A stretch of DNA of 46,626 nucleotides, taken from contig BMAT01007035.1 of the NCBI GenBank assembly GCA_019649035.1, positions 82,849-129,474 on the forward strand, given 5' to 3'. The position numbers and the translations under genes were made by a program. The notes below the pieces were generated by a model. That model was not told the origin of the DNA and searched no databases. It saw nothing but the letters and a program-made list of their open reading frames with translations. Shown here one piece after another: positions 24,261 to 36,500 of the stretch (position 1 is the first letter of the stretch; the number at the start of each line of letters is the position of its first letter). The stretch is from Elysia marginata. Lineage: Eukaryota; Mollusca; Gastropoda; Plakobranchidae.

Positions 24261-24266
24261 TTTATT
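24261..24266 (-). terminator. Candidate polyadenylation signal of POMGNT1
   Basis: AATAAA on the minus strand starts 10 bases after the TAG stop and is followed about 20-30 bases later by a T-rich then GTGG stretch. This fits a very short 3' UTR. A longer 3' UTR using later sites is equally possible. Confidence 0.35.
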
Positions 24267-24275
24267 GGAATTGTG

Positions 24276-24530
24276 CTATCTATTTGCAGCTTCCTCTATA
24301 TGTTGTGAGAGATTTTTAAGGGGCTGCACATTGGCAGGTTTGGATGAACTATAGGGTGACGCAGGCACTCCTATCACCATCACAGGGTGACCAGACAGGA
24401 AGAGACGCCACATGGAGCGGTGGAAGCCACGCACGTCAAGATCCCAGATGTGTAGACATTTGGCAAGAGATTTCCATACCGCAAAATCTGTTGGTGAGGT
24501 CATCTCTATGTAGATTGTAAGCACAATGTC
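24276..24530 (-). CDS. POMGNT1: POMGNT1 coding exon 17 (last)
   Basis: Residues 580-663 and stop. Acceptor CCCCATCCCCCAG. Carries [12 protein letters not shown] and the VGVPASPYS motif near the C-terminus, both conserved in vertebrate POMGNT1. Starts in phase 0. Confidence 0.95.
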   Translation of the reverse strand, partial: DIVLTIYIEMTSPTDFAVWKSLAKCLHIWDLDVRGFHRSMWRLFLSGHPVMVIGVPASPYSSSKPANVQPLKNLSQHIEEAANR

Positions 24531-27500
24531 CTGGGGGATGGGGTAGGGGAACAGAGAGTATGACAAAGCCTTTATTCTTTCCATCCAATTCTCCTTAAAT
24601 TTTTTTTAGCATTTATTCCCCACCTCTGGACAATTTCAAAGACCATATTAACTTTGGAGTGCAACGACAACATACAAAAAACTCCATAGAAAGACGACAT
24701 TGAGGGCCTCATACACTTTTTGGTAAAGAACAAATTAGGAGTACAGGATATGCCTAGAATAAAATCACTACTTAAATCAGCATGGAAAATCGTGAGCAAC
24801 TTCAGAAATTAAAGTATTACTTTCCATGAGGTCATAAGGCTGATGTGTTTATTGTATTTCTAAAATGCATGCAGTATATATATAAAGAGAATACTTACCT
24901 CTGGTAATGAACTTGGTATAAAGGTTTTCTCACATGGAGATCGTGTATGATTTACTGGCTGTGCTTTAGCAAGAAGTTCCAAGATTAAACTCTCATAGCC
25001 ATCTTTCTTCATTCTGCAACAGCAAATATTATATAAAAAAAAACTTGTTTAGGAAACAAAAATATGACAATTTTTTTTGTCCATCTATTGTAACGAGAAG
25101 TAAAGTAAAGTTAGTCCCATAATCAGTAGGAGCATCAGGTCTGTATTTTTCAGGCACACAGAACAGTGAGGTAGTTTACTATTGCTCTATTTGTTAACTT
25201 TACTTTCGGCGAGTCCTGAGAAACTTAGATACCTATTAAATGTTGAGTTGGCATGGGGAACAAATGAAGATTTGCGCGTACTAGGGACTGAGCCTGGGGC
25301 CCCTGAAATAGTAGTCAACCACCCTACATGTTGCGCCAGTGCCCGTCCCTTATTAAAAACATAAACAAGAAACAGAATTTAAAGCTTTATCAAATCGTGT
25401 ATGGTTTATTGGCTGTGCTTTAGCAAGAAGTTCCAAAATTAAATTCTCATACCCACCTTTCTTCATTCTGTAACAGCAAATATTATACAGTAAAACCTCG
25501 TTATACCGCCAATAACAGTGCCACCATAAAGTTGGCATTATAAAGAGAGTGGCGGTACAGCGAGCAAAACAAGGGAGGCAAAAAATTTCAACAACATGAC
25601 GACTATTGCCAAGCATCACATGCCTAGAGTAGACCTATCCCCTTTCTCACCTTCTTCCTGTCCCTCCCCCATCCCCCCCCCCTCTCTCTCTTTGTCTTTC
25701 ACACGCGCTCGCTGGCTCTTGTCTGTCCACGCAACCATCGGCGCCGCGCATCTTGTGTGCGTGTGTGTGGAAAGTGATGAGGGAGGGGCAGACAGAGAGT
25801 AGGTTAGTGCGGCGGCTAGGCTTTGTGGTTTTACGCTGGCGGTATAGCGGATGGCAGTACAAAGAGTTATTTTACTAATTTATATAGCAGCAACGGTACT
25901 GTAGCCAAAAGCAGGCGGTATGCGGGAATGGCGGTAAAGGGGGGGGGGCGGTATGACGAGGTTTCACTGTATTAAAAAAACTTGTTTAGGAAACAAAAAT
26001 ACCACAATGGGCTAAAAAAAACAAATTTTTTTGTCCATCTATTGTAAAGAGAAGTGAAGTAAAGTTAGTCCCATGATCAGTAGGAGCATCAGGTCTGTAT
26101 TTTTCAGGCACACAGAACACTGAGGTAGTTTACCATTGCTCTCCTCGCTAACTTTACTTTTGGTGAGTCTTGAGAAACCTAGCTAACAATTAAATGTTGA
26201 GTGGGCATGGAGAGCAAATAAAAATTTTCGCGTACAAGTTACATTGAAATCAAAGCTTTTCAACATAGTTAAGTTTTTTAAAATGTGAATCATTAACGAA
26301 TTCAAACAATTGTTTGCAGCCATACCGAATAAGTTGGATGTAGGAATTTTTAATTCGGAAAATTTCCTTTTTAAAATACATTTATCAAGTTTCTCTCTAC
26401 ATTTAAATTAAAAGAAATTCCAATACCTTTTCACAAAATTTTAATAATTTCATGCAATTTTGAAAATTTGTAAGCTCGTAAAAATCAATTGTTCCAAATA
26501 TCAACCGTTTATAACCAGGCTTGCTGCGACTTCTGACTCATTTGGACTGGTTGCGATACAATTGAAGAGCCATTTATCAAAACTCAATATCTGCACTTTT
26601 GTTGAAATCAGAGTTTCACCTCTTACATGGTGCTTGACATCGAAGTAAACATGAATACTCCACATTTTCAACTTAAAGTTGGTAAAAGGCCTCTTTATGT
26701 GATAATATTATGTGTATATTTACAAACACTAAATGCAAAAAAATGCAAAGTTATTCTTGATTTTCTATAAATCTTGAATAATTGCAAATGTCAATATTGG
26801 AAAATCGCTCTTCAGTTATTATAATTATTAACAAAGATTTCAAAATCTTGCCTGACCTATCTACATCCTTTAATTTGATGTCACCCTCAGCCTGCAGAGA
26901 GTGTTTCTTGAAGTAGACTTCTTGGAAGTAGGGATTCATGTTAAGGCCTTTAGAGCCAAAATGATAAGTACGACTGATGTCCGGTATGATGCACTCCCTT
27001 TCCTTGCGTATACCACTGCTCCTCATCCACATGTCCCAGTCCCATTGCTTATTATACCACAAAGTGTGATAACAAGAGAAAAAAAGGATAAGATTGGTTA
27101 CTATCAAGTAAGAATATCTATATTCTTTTAAATGTATAAGACTGTGTTCCATGCTATATTTGAAAAATTCATAATAATTCACAATCGCATCTTAGTGCAA
27201 ATACACTTCTACTATGTCCCTAGTATTGACAGGCATGCTTGCCAAGCTTCATTAACATCTTAATTTATCTTCAGCAAGACAAGAAATGGAGTATTTCAAA
27301 GAAACGCAACAATAAAAAATATGTCAAATGATTTTGAAAAAAAAAAAACTGGTAATGAGCGGAGCATTGTATCTAATGTCATAAACACTTGCTGTACAGT
27401 AGTTGATATTGTTTTGGTAATGGATAAAGAATGGCAATTTGAGATTTAGCATGGAACCCTAGAAAAAGGCTTGAGAAAAAAAGTACAAGAACACATTCTA

Positions 27501-30500
27501 CCTTTTCTGGTGTGGGCCACTGAGGTTCTAGCTCAAGCTTATAGAGAGAGCGCTTGAGAAGCCAGCCTAGACCAGGCATCGTCTCAACACGGTACAACAA
27601 GGCAGGGTCTTTGCTGGAATGCTCATAACCCTGGATACAGTGAAGAAAACAGTTATTGTTTATTCACTATATTGCATTTATAAACTGTGATAGAGACGGC
27701 ATAAATGACTAAACCATACGTATAAGGCAACCAACTAGGGTGAATAAGGCACAAACCACTCAGACAATTTTGAGTTAACTCAATCCCACCTATAGTGCCC
27801 GTCGCCGCCCGATTGGACCACACTAATATGTACCTATATCACCGTCATTGCCCGATCGCTATTGCTTTCATAGTGTACTTTTGGTAGCTTAGTAACCCCG
27901 GAATCTCACCCGAAATCTTGTGTAAACCTCTTATTCTTTTAGAGGAGATCTCAAGCGTTATTTAGGATATTTTTGTTTCACTTTTGATCGACAAAAAAGC
28001 AAAAGCTGGTCCGTTGAAGTTGAGCGTTTTTCAGCACGATTTTGCACACATTTCTAGACCTAGATTCTAGGTCTAGATCTGCCTGCGTCCGATATGGACG
28101 ATGTTACCTTCTCTTTTGAAGCTTTATCTAGTTTATTTTCATGTCATTTTTGGTCCACAAATAAGCCGAAATGGGTCTGTTGAAGTTGACATTTTTTCAG
28201 TACGATTTTGCACAGATTTCTAGACCTAGATCTAGCTGCGTCGGATGTGGGCAATTTACCTCCCATCTCTAGGGACAGGGCTTGAACTGGGCTAGTGGGC
28301 CTACGGGAGATCGAGTTAGAGCCATTTGAAGCCAACAAATTTGCGATATATATAAAAGCATATTTGTTTGTTTTAATTTCAAAGTTCCAAAGATTTAGAA
28401 AAGCTGGAGTTCTGATTTACCATGATCACCCCCTCACATATGATCTTTCATTACAAAAAAGACTAAAAATATCCCATTTCAGCTAAGATGAGATTGTTTT
28501 GTGTATCATTATTCAAATATGTTTTCTGGGTATGACATTTGTACAGATCTGTCCACCAGCCATGCTATGACTGAAGCAAAATAAAAAAAACTATGATAAT
28601 AAATCACATAACACATTACAACCCCACCACCTTTTCCTGACAAATTCCCTTTGAATAAAAATTTAATTCTATTCTCTTCTTAGATTAAAAAAAAAAAAAA
28701 AAACTAACTAAAACAAAAACAAAACTGAATTTTCTGAGAAGCCAAACGATTCATTGTTTAGAAAGGTTTGGAATTTTTACTCTATATAAATAAGATTCCT
28801 GAACATTTGAAATAAAACAAAAACCTGATCATTCCATGCTGATATGCAGTACAGACTTGGATCCTCATCTAGAAGATGCTTTGTTTGGCTGAAATAGCTA
28901 GATCAAGAGAAATAAAAAAAAATATGATAACTTCATGAAAATCCAAGATTTCCATTTTAATTCAAAAATAAAATATATCCACATGCTTAAAAAGTAGGGC
29001 TACAAATACATGCTCACAACATCGTTTAATTAACGCTAGATATTTGAACGTATGAGGCACAAAGTATAAAAGAAATTAGTTTTATTTTTTTATAACTGTT
29101 TCACAACATCATCTAGTATTGTACCTAGGAACTGATGCTCAAAGAGTGATAAACTTCGTACTTCATTAGATTTTCTCTTTCTATATGGCTTTCCTTGATC
29201 TTCAGAAAAAGTAGCAGAATTTAACATACAATTTATAATGAGTCTGATCACTTATGTCTAAAGATGCCATATTTTTCTCAAAACTCAAAGGAATATTGCT
29301 AAGATTTTTTCATGAACAAGAATGTAAAATATCCACTACATAAAATAAGCAATAATCATTCTTTTCCAGCTCAACAGAAAATGGAATACCAGACAGCTCA
29401 AGCAATTTAAAGCCCTTTTAAATTAATCTTGGACCAAAAATATTATTTCTTACTTGAAAAAATCTGGAGAAATTGTTAAGTCTTCCTCTATGACAATTGC
29501 GTATTGAGCATCCTGAAAAGAAAAGAAAAACTCAATTCTTTGAAAAATTTGGCTGCTATGGTGGAGGTAAAAGGTATGGATAGGTCACAGCCACGGCAAT
29601 CCAGCTATTATAAGCTTTTTTTTCTTTTGATTTTTAAAAACTAAATCATTGTAACTCTGGCTTTTTTACAAGCCCATAATTATAATTGTTTAGCAGTCTT
29701 CTTTAGTTAGACGAACAACATGGGCAGTGTAGGACCTTTTGAGTGGGATCCGTGACCCTCATAATTATAAGAATCGTTTTTTTCCGCAAAAATTCTGAAA
29801 TAATTGGATGTCACGTTTTCACCTTTAACTAAAATAATTCCACTATCTTTGCTGAAAACCCTGAAATTCGCAGGCATGTCACTAGTTTAGATATACCATT
29901 TCAAAATGAATGATAAAGGTTTCTCAAGCAACAAATAAAAAAAAAATACTTCAACTCTGGCCTAGCCTGGATGACTTGTGCCTGAGTAACCTGGTGGCAT
30001 CACAAGTAGTTCAAGAAGTTCACAAGAAAAATCAGAAATCATAATCATAGTAAACAGAATTACCAGCTACAATTTCACCATAAATCAATTGTCTTGCACC
30101 TAGTCTAAATAAGTTGGGATATCCCATTTTTCAAATTCCAAGGCATTTCTTTTTTATCGATGTATTTTGCTGAGTTTCCAAATGTTAAAAAAATTAATAA
30201 AATTATCAATATTTCATGGAAAGATCTCTAATTTTTGCCATCCAACACATTACTATTGGCCATGAGAGAATTTTTTTTCTTTTTATTGAGCAAACACCTG
30301 AAGAATAATATGAACTCACTGGGTATAGGTTGAAAGTGGCAGTAAGACTAGCTTTGTAGTGCTGTGAGATCCGAGCATTCTTGAGCCCCAAGGGTGTATG
30401 TTGGATTCCTCTCAAACCAAACAACTTGGTTACAGCAAACGGTTCCTGCAGTAGAAGTGATCATATAGCTTAGAACTCAAAACAAAAATGCTGATCACAA

Positions 30501-33500
30501 AAATGAAAAATATTTACATTCAACATATTCAAGAATCCAGGAACACTAACTCATACTTAGATATCAAAACAACTGAATGCTTGGGACAAACAATTTATTG
30601 GTCTAAAGAGCTCTGCATTAGGTCACTTTGTGAACCATGTATAAACTTTGAGCCTTTGATGTCTTAGCATATGCATATAATATACAACGTACATCCTGCA
30701 TACATAGGACTGCTTTAAACTGGATTGGTACATAGTGCCCTTACTTAATACACAATAAATACCGACTTGTTTATTTCCTACCGTTAGAGACTGTAAATGA
30801 TAAAGAGAGAAAATAATCTTGAACCTAATTTGTCAATTTAAAACTTCCTTAGCTTACATAAAAAACAGAACTTGCGTGAAAATTTAGAAGACTATGATAT
30901 TACGGTTAGCCCAATCACACTTAAAAAAAGAAGAAGGTTTTTGACTTTTTAATTTGCAGTTTACCTCAAAATATCCATCTATAAAAACGGTCACCATCTT
31001 TGGATTTGCTCCTGGCACAGACAGTAGTGTTTGCAACATTCTAAAACATAAAAGACAATTAAATAAAATCTTTTACATGCCCCTATCTTGAGGAAGAAGC
31101 ATGGAATGAAAAAGTTTGCAAAAAAAATTTTAATAATATTATAGTCCATGGCTCTCTTTTTTTTTGTAAGGTAATGAATTTTTGTCTCTCTCTCTCTTTT
31201 TAAAACTATTTTGCTCGTATGTATGTCGTTGAAAAAGAAATAAAAACTATTTTTAAAACAGTTGGCTATAAAAATGTAAGAGTAAAAGGGATGACAAAAA
31301 TTGGTTGCAAAATATATATAAAATAAATCTAGACCCAAAAAAAAGGAAAAAATTCTTTCCTGTGAATTTCATCCAACTTATTTCTCTAAATTTATTGTAA
31401 AACTATTGCCTACATAATCAGTTAAAAGTACTAAAAAATGCAGATAAATCATGAATTAAGCAAAAACTGTTTTGACATAACAAAGATTGATAGGCACAAA
31501 CCTGTATAAATAGTGTGGTCTATCACTGGCAATAACTGCAATTGGGATATTTGATACTTTGTTGTTTGGCAGCTGTAAAAATAAAACAAAGAGATACAGA
31601 GATGAAATTTAGACGCAACTGAAGAATGAATGACTATAGTGTAGCTTTTTAGAAACCCTAGTTAAATAAAACAACAAAAACATTTAAAAAATTTCTTTTC
31701 GAACAAAACGAATCTTTTTATATAATGGTCAGTAAAAACAGGTATGCATATACTTTTCTTTACAAATGTAGCAAATCTAAATTATTTTAAGCATCAGAAA
31801 AAAGTACCAACTTAACACTTTTGTATGTAAATAAACAGTAAAATGGCTGTAAAAGTAACAAATTGAAGATAACCCAGTGTTGTTGATATATTTGAATATT
31901 ATCAGCTTAATTTTTCCTTTTAATTTTGCATTTATGTGTATGGAATCATGCCAGGACTCAAGACTTACTACAGGAGATTTGAAGCTGATAGGTGCTGGCC
32001 CGCTACAGTGACACACACTCCCATAGCCCTCAACTTTGCTGCAAAATGCTTTCCTTCTCTTGCCCTCATCATTATCTGGCCACTGGCATCCAACATCTGA
32101 AAACAAAATCATTGATTCCTTGTGACTACTAGTAACAGGATTTTGACTTGCGACACAGGATATTCACTAAAGTAGAGTAAAGTTTCTGATACTCGAGACT
32201 AGCATAAGAGAACAAGGAACAGGGTCCTTATTTTTCAGGCACACGATATAGTAAGGTAGTTTGCCATTGCTTTCCTCGCAGACTTTACCTTCGCTGATTC
32301 TTAAGAGACCTAGCTACCCTTAATGTGCTGGGTTTGCACATTCGGAAAAAAAATTTTGCCTTGAGTAGGCATCAAATGTGGGATCTCTCCTACAGTAAAA
32401 ACCGCCGCACTGATTGCTCCATTGCTTACCAGGGACTTTTAAAAGAAACAGAAAATCTATTTACAATTTATTTATTAAACCACCAAATTTTTGTTTTAAA
32501 TTAGAATGACATAGAAGAGGTGTGTATCAATTTATCATTCTTCACACATTTTAGAACACTGTAGACTTACAATAAGGTCCTTGCGTCAAAGAAATTTAGC
32601 ATCTAATTTTGATATAAAAACAAATTAAAGCCAATGGTTTAATGCAAAAATGTAAATCACCTGAGACAGAGATGCTTTACTTGATAAATCTTTAAGTATC
32701 GTTCATAGTTCTTAGTAAAGACATTCGAGCATATCAGAAATCAGCAACAATAGTATACAGTGGAAACCTCAAAAATTGTAGTCTGATAATTTGAAGTTAT
32801 CATAGTTCAAAGTTTTCTTAGAGTGAGATTTTTGCGCCTCTTTCGCTAGATATAAACTCATAATTTAAAGTTGGTGATGTTCAATTCTCTTAAATTGAAG
32901 AGAATATTGAGGCCTCGAGAGGATTTTCTTTCTCTTCCATGGCAGTTTCCTTTCTTCAAAGCATTTAAGGCTTATAAGAAACAGTCGCTGAGCACAGCTT
33001 GCTACCATCTCAAAATCCACATAGAGGTGTCTTCATCCCTTGGAATCACTGAGTTTGTTAGTTGACTTATATGGTGGGGACATATGTGAGAGATGGGGGT
33101 GCTTTTCTAATAATAGAGGAGAAAATAGCCAGAATAAAGAAAAACATCATTTGTGCTTCATTTAATTCCAAGTTTTTGTCCATTCGAAGGATTAAAATTA
33201 TAAGGTTTCCACAATACAAGGAATATTAGTTAATACCATAAAAAGCTGGTGAAAAATTCCATGGAACATACCATCTGAATCTATCAAGGGAACTTCCGCT
33301 TTAAGTTCCACTCGTTCTCCCCATGAGTTTAAATTTGGTGCTTTGCTGTGCTTTTCACCGATCTTTTTACCTGAAATGTACGTCACAAAAAAAAATTAGG
33401 TTAAAAAGAAGAATTTGTCCAATATATATATTAGATATAAACAATGTCTTCCTTACGATTTTTTTGCATGTTCATTCAACAAGTAAATTTGCTAATGTTG

Positions 33501-36500
33501 GCTAAAAGACTCAATGAATTTAATTATTCAATACTTATTAGTAAGATGTATAATCAAAATTGAAATATAAATTGTACAAACAATTCAAATTACCAAATGA
33601 AGTAAAAAAGAACTTGGAAAAGTGACTACACTAAATTTTTTTTTTTAATTTACACTTCATGCTAGATGGTTGAAGAATAATCATTATGTTCGGACAACGC
33701 TCACCTCCTTTTACAGTAACAAATGCCCACATATCTCTGTACCAAATGCTCGCAATTTCTTCACTGCCTAGAGAGGTGAGGAAGTCTCTTGCAGGTTTTT
33801 TAAGCTGAAATGACCCTTCATCCTGAGGAAGATTACACAAAACAAATAAGTAGAGTGTCTCATACAACACTATTTCCAGCTCATAAGTTTTGGTCAGAGT
33901 AAACTGCTGAATCTAAAAAAATTGCGAGGCATAAGTATTGTAAAAGTGACAACATGAAACATTAAAAAGTTTTTGGTTCCATACAGCAGGACAAGTTTAG
34001 GCATCAATTTTCTAAAACTTATTTTCCATTGGTATAAGAAAGGCAGTTGGTTTGCTACCAAAGTTATACCTTAACTGTTAACACTTTGATTCATTTCTTA
34101 GTGCACTGCCTGGGCATGAGCCAGCTGCCTAAGTTTTCCTTTGCAACTAAAATTTACAATAACAACCAATACTTCATTCACTGCAAGATTTTATCCAAAC
34201 CTACCCTACTTATACATCAAAGAAAAATAATTGAGGAGTTTATCTAAGAAACTGGAAGGCAAATGACGTAAAACGGGACCAGTTTAATATGAGATGTTTA
34301 CTGGATTAAGTTTGTGATTATTCCCATTGTTTGCGAGTATGTTTTACACCCAGTAAACATGTGTTGCATTACCAAATATAGTTCTAAAAGGAGAAAAATC
34401 CAGAACTCTAACTTTTTTGTTACCTTTACCACATCTTCAATGGCTTTTGCTTACTTGTAATGTTATAAACATCTTCTCTTGATTAGGTCCAAAATCTTCC
34501 TAGGACACATTTTAAATATTTCTTACACAATTTAAATAAAATTTTACCTTAACGGCAAAGACAAGAATGCGCCCATCTGATACCATGTTGAGGAAAAGCA
34601 CCATAGCATCATCTTCCTGTTGACTATAAGTATCAAACACACGCTTGGCCATCACACTACCCTGCAAGCAGATTTTCATTTCATTTCAAATGACAAGATG
34701 CAAGCAATTACAAATAAAAAGCAGAAACGTCTTTGAAACCTCAATAAAATATGCATCTTCAACTGATTCTCAACAACTGCTCCTATGAGTTTGATACATA
34801 AACTGTAACCACTATACTGAGATGCGACCGTTTTCCGGCTCTAAATCAAGATCTCGTCTAGATGGAAATGCAAGCTTTTTCTATTTTGGTAACTTGCATT
34901 CACAAAAACCCATATATTCAGTAAATTCTAAAATGTTGAAGACAAAAAAAAAACAAAAAACAAACAAAAAACATAGATCTGTAAACTTCTCATATAGATC
35001 TAATGGTAGTTTTAGCTCCACATTCTGACATAGACCTGCACTGAAATTATAACTCAGCAGCAGAGTGGTTGAAAAGAGGACCCAAGATAACTACCTCAGA
35101 GATGCTTTTCACAGTTTTTTTCCCTCCAGCTCAAAGGACATACGTTCAAGTTTTTCTTTGAGATAACTAAAATGACAGAGCTGCCAACCCATAGTCAATT
35201 GGTGCCAGTGTTTTGAGACCTCAATGTCAGAATTTTCCAAAGCATACCAGTACTCACTACAAGGTTCAACAAAAATAAGACGTATCTATGGAACCGGTAC
35301 ATGAGGGTACTTGCGGAAAACCAAAATTGTTAAGTCCTTGATATTTGAAAAACTGTTTCTACTTTCAATTATGTACTTTTAAAGAAAGTTTTCAAAGACA
35401 GTAACTCATTTTCTCTTAGAAAAAAGATGATCTGGAGCATTATGCTTGTAATCTTCTCATCTTATAGGCAGGGACTTTAGGATTTCTCACAAATTTTATT
35501 AATCATAGACATTTTCCCAAATCATGGCTAGAATCTAATCTAGATCTAATTTGAGTATTTTGGGTTTGACATTCATACTACAGCATTTTGGTAGTTAATT
35601 ATTGAAATCAGTACTGGGTGGCAGCTCTGGTGAGTGATCTTTAATTTAAAAAAAAATAGCCAAGTAAGTATAAATCTAAACTTTGATGATTTTATTTTCC
35701 TTTGTAAGTCTTTGTTTTGCAGTTTCTCTTGCTTTTGGACCAAAGAAAAATGTAGGAAGTGTTTAAAAAATTGAAATTCCTGCTAAAATCTGAAAAATTG
35801 CATTCCTAAAATAAATTAAAGTTATACTTGAAGATTCTCATCACAACACACTTACTCTTTACAACATTGATGTAATGAACGTTCTAGTTACTATTTAAAA
35901 AAAGGAATTTTAACTTTAAAAAAAAATCAAAACCTGTATAAAATCATGATCATAAGTCTACAAAGACTGATTTCAATCCACTAGCTTTACCCAAAAAGAG
36001 CAACATCTTCATTTCAAACATATCTACAAATGAGAAAAGACATTATTTTATGACAGTGCTTCAATAAAAATAAAAATCAGGGTTGTATCATACTTACTGT
36101 TGCCTGGTTTAAAATAGTGATGTGAATGCCTCTGTTTTTTTCAAACCCCTCATCTTCCAATACCTAAAGTGTGAATTAAAAACAAAAGTCTAGTTATAAG
36201 AACAACATATAAGTTAATGATATAAAAAATTCAAATAAAGTAATTGACTAAAAAGGTAACAGGTTTCTGTTTTTTAAGAAATTTAAATCGTTAATAGAAA
36301 AACATTGAACCTTTTACACCTACTCCATTTTCATTACAAAAAAAAGGGTAAATTAGAGAAAATAACCAAACAAGCAAACTAATTGAGAGAGCCTATTGAT
36401 TTGCAGTTTGTTTTAGATATCTGTATCTTTGCACTGCAGGTGAACATTGCAAACTATCGTTGTCTAAAATTTGTGAGCGCTTTGCTCACCATAAAGACAA

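Larger units (their letters stand above)
25395..26235. repeat. Direct duplication, unit 2, split by a MITE
   Basis: Second copy of 24941-25281. Homology stops at the same base on the right (CGCGTAC). Interrupted at 25488 by a TA-flanked element, while unit 1 keeps the uninterrupted TATTATATA target. Confidence 0.9.

Noticed and set aside
32871..33065. 64-codon frame in intron 7
   Set aside because: Falls inside the pogo-like MITE, and the matching copy at 18.7-19.1 kb does not keep it open.
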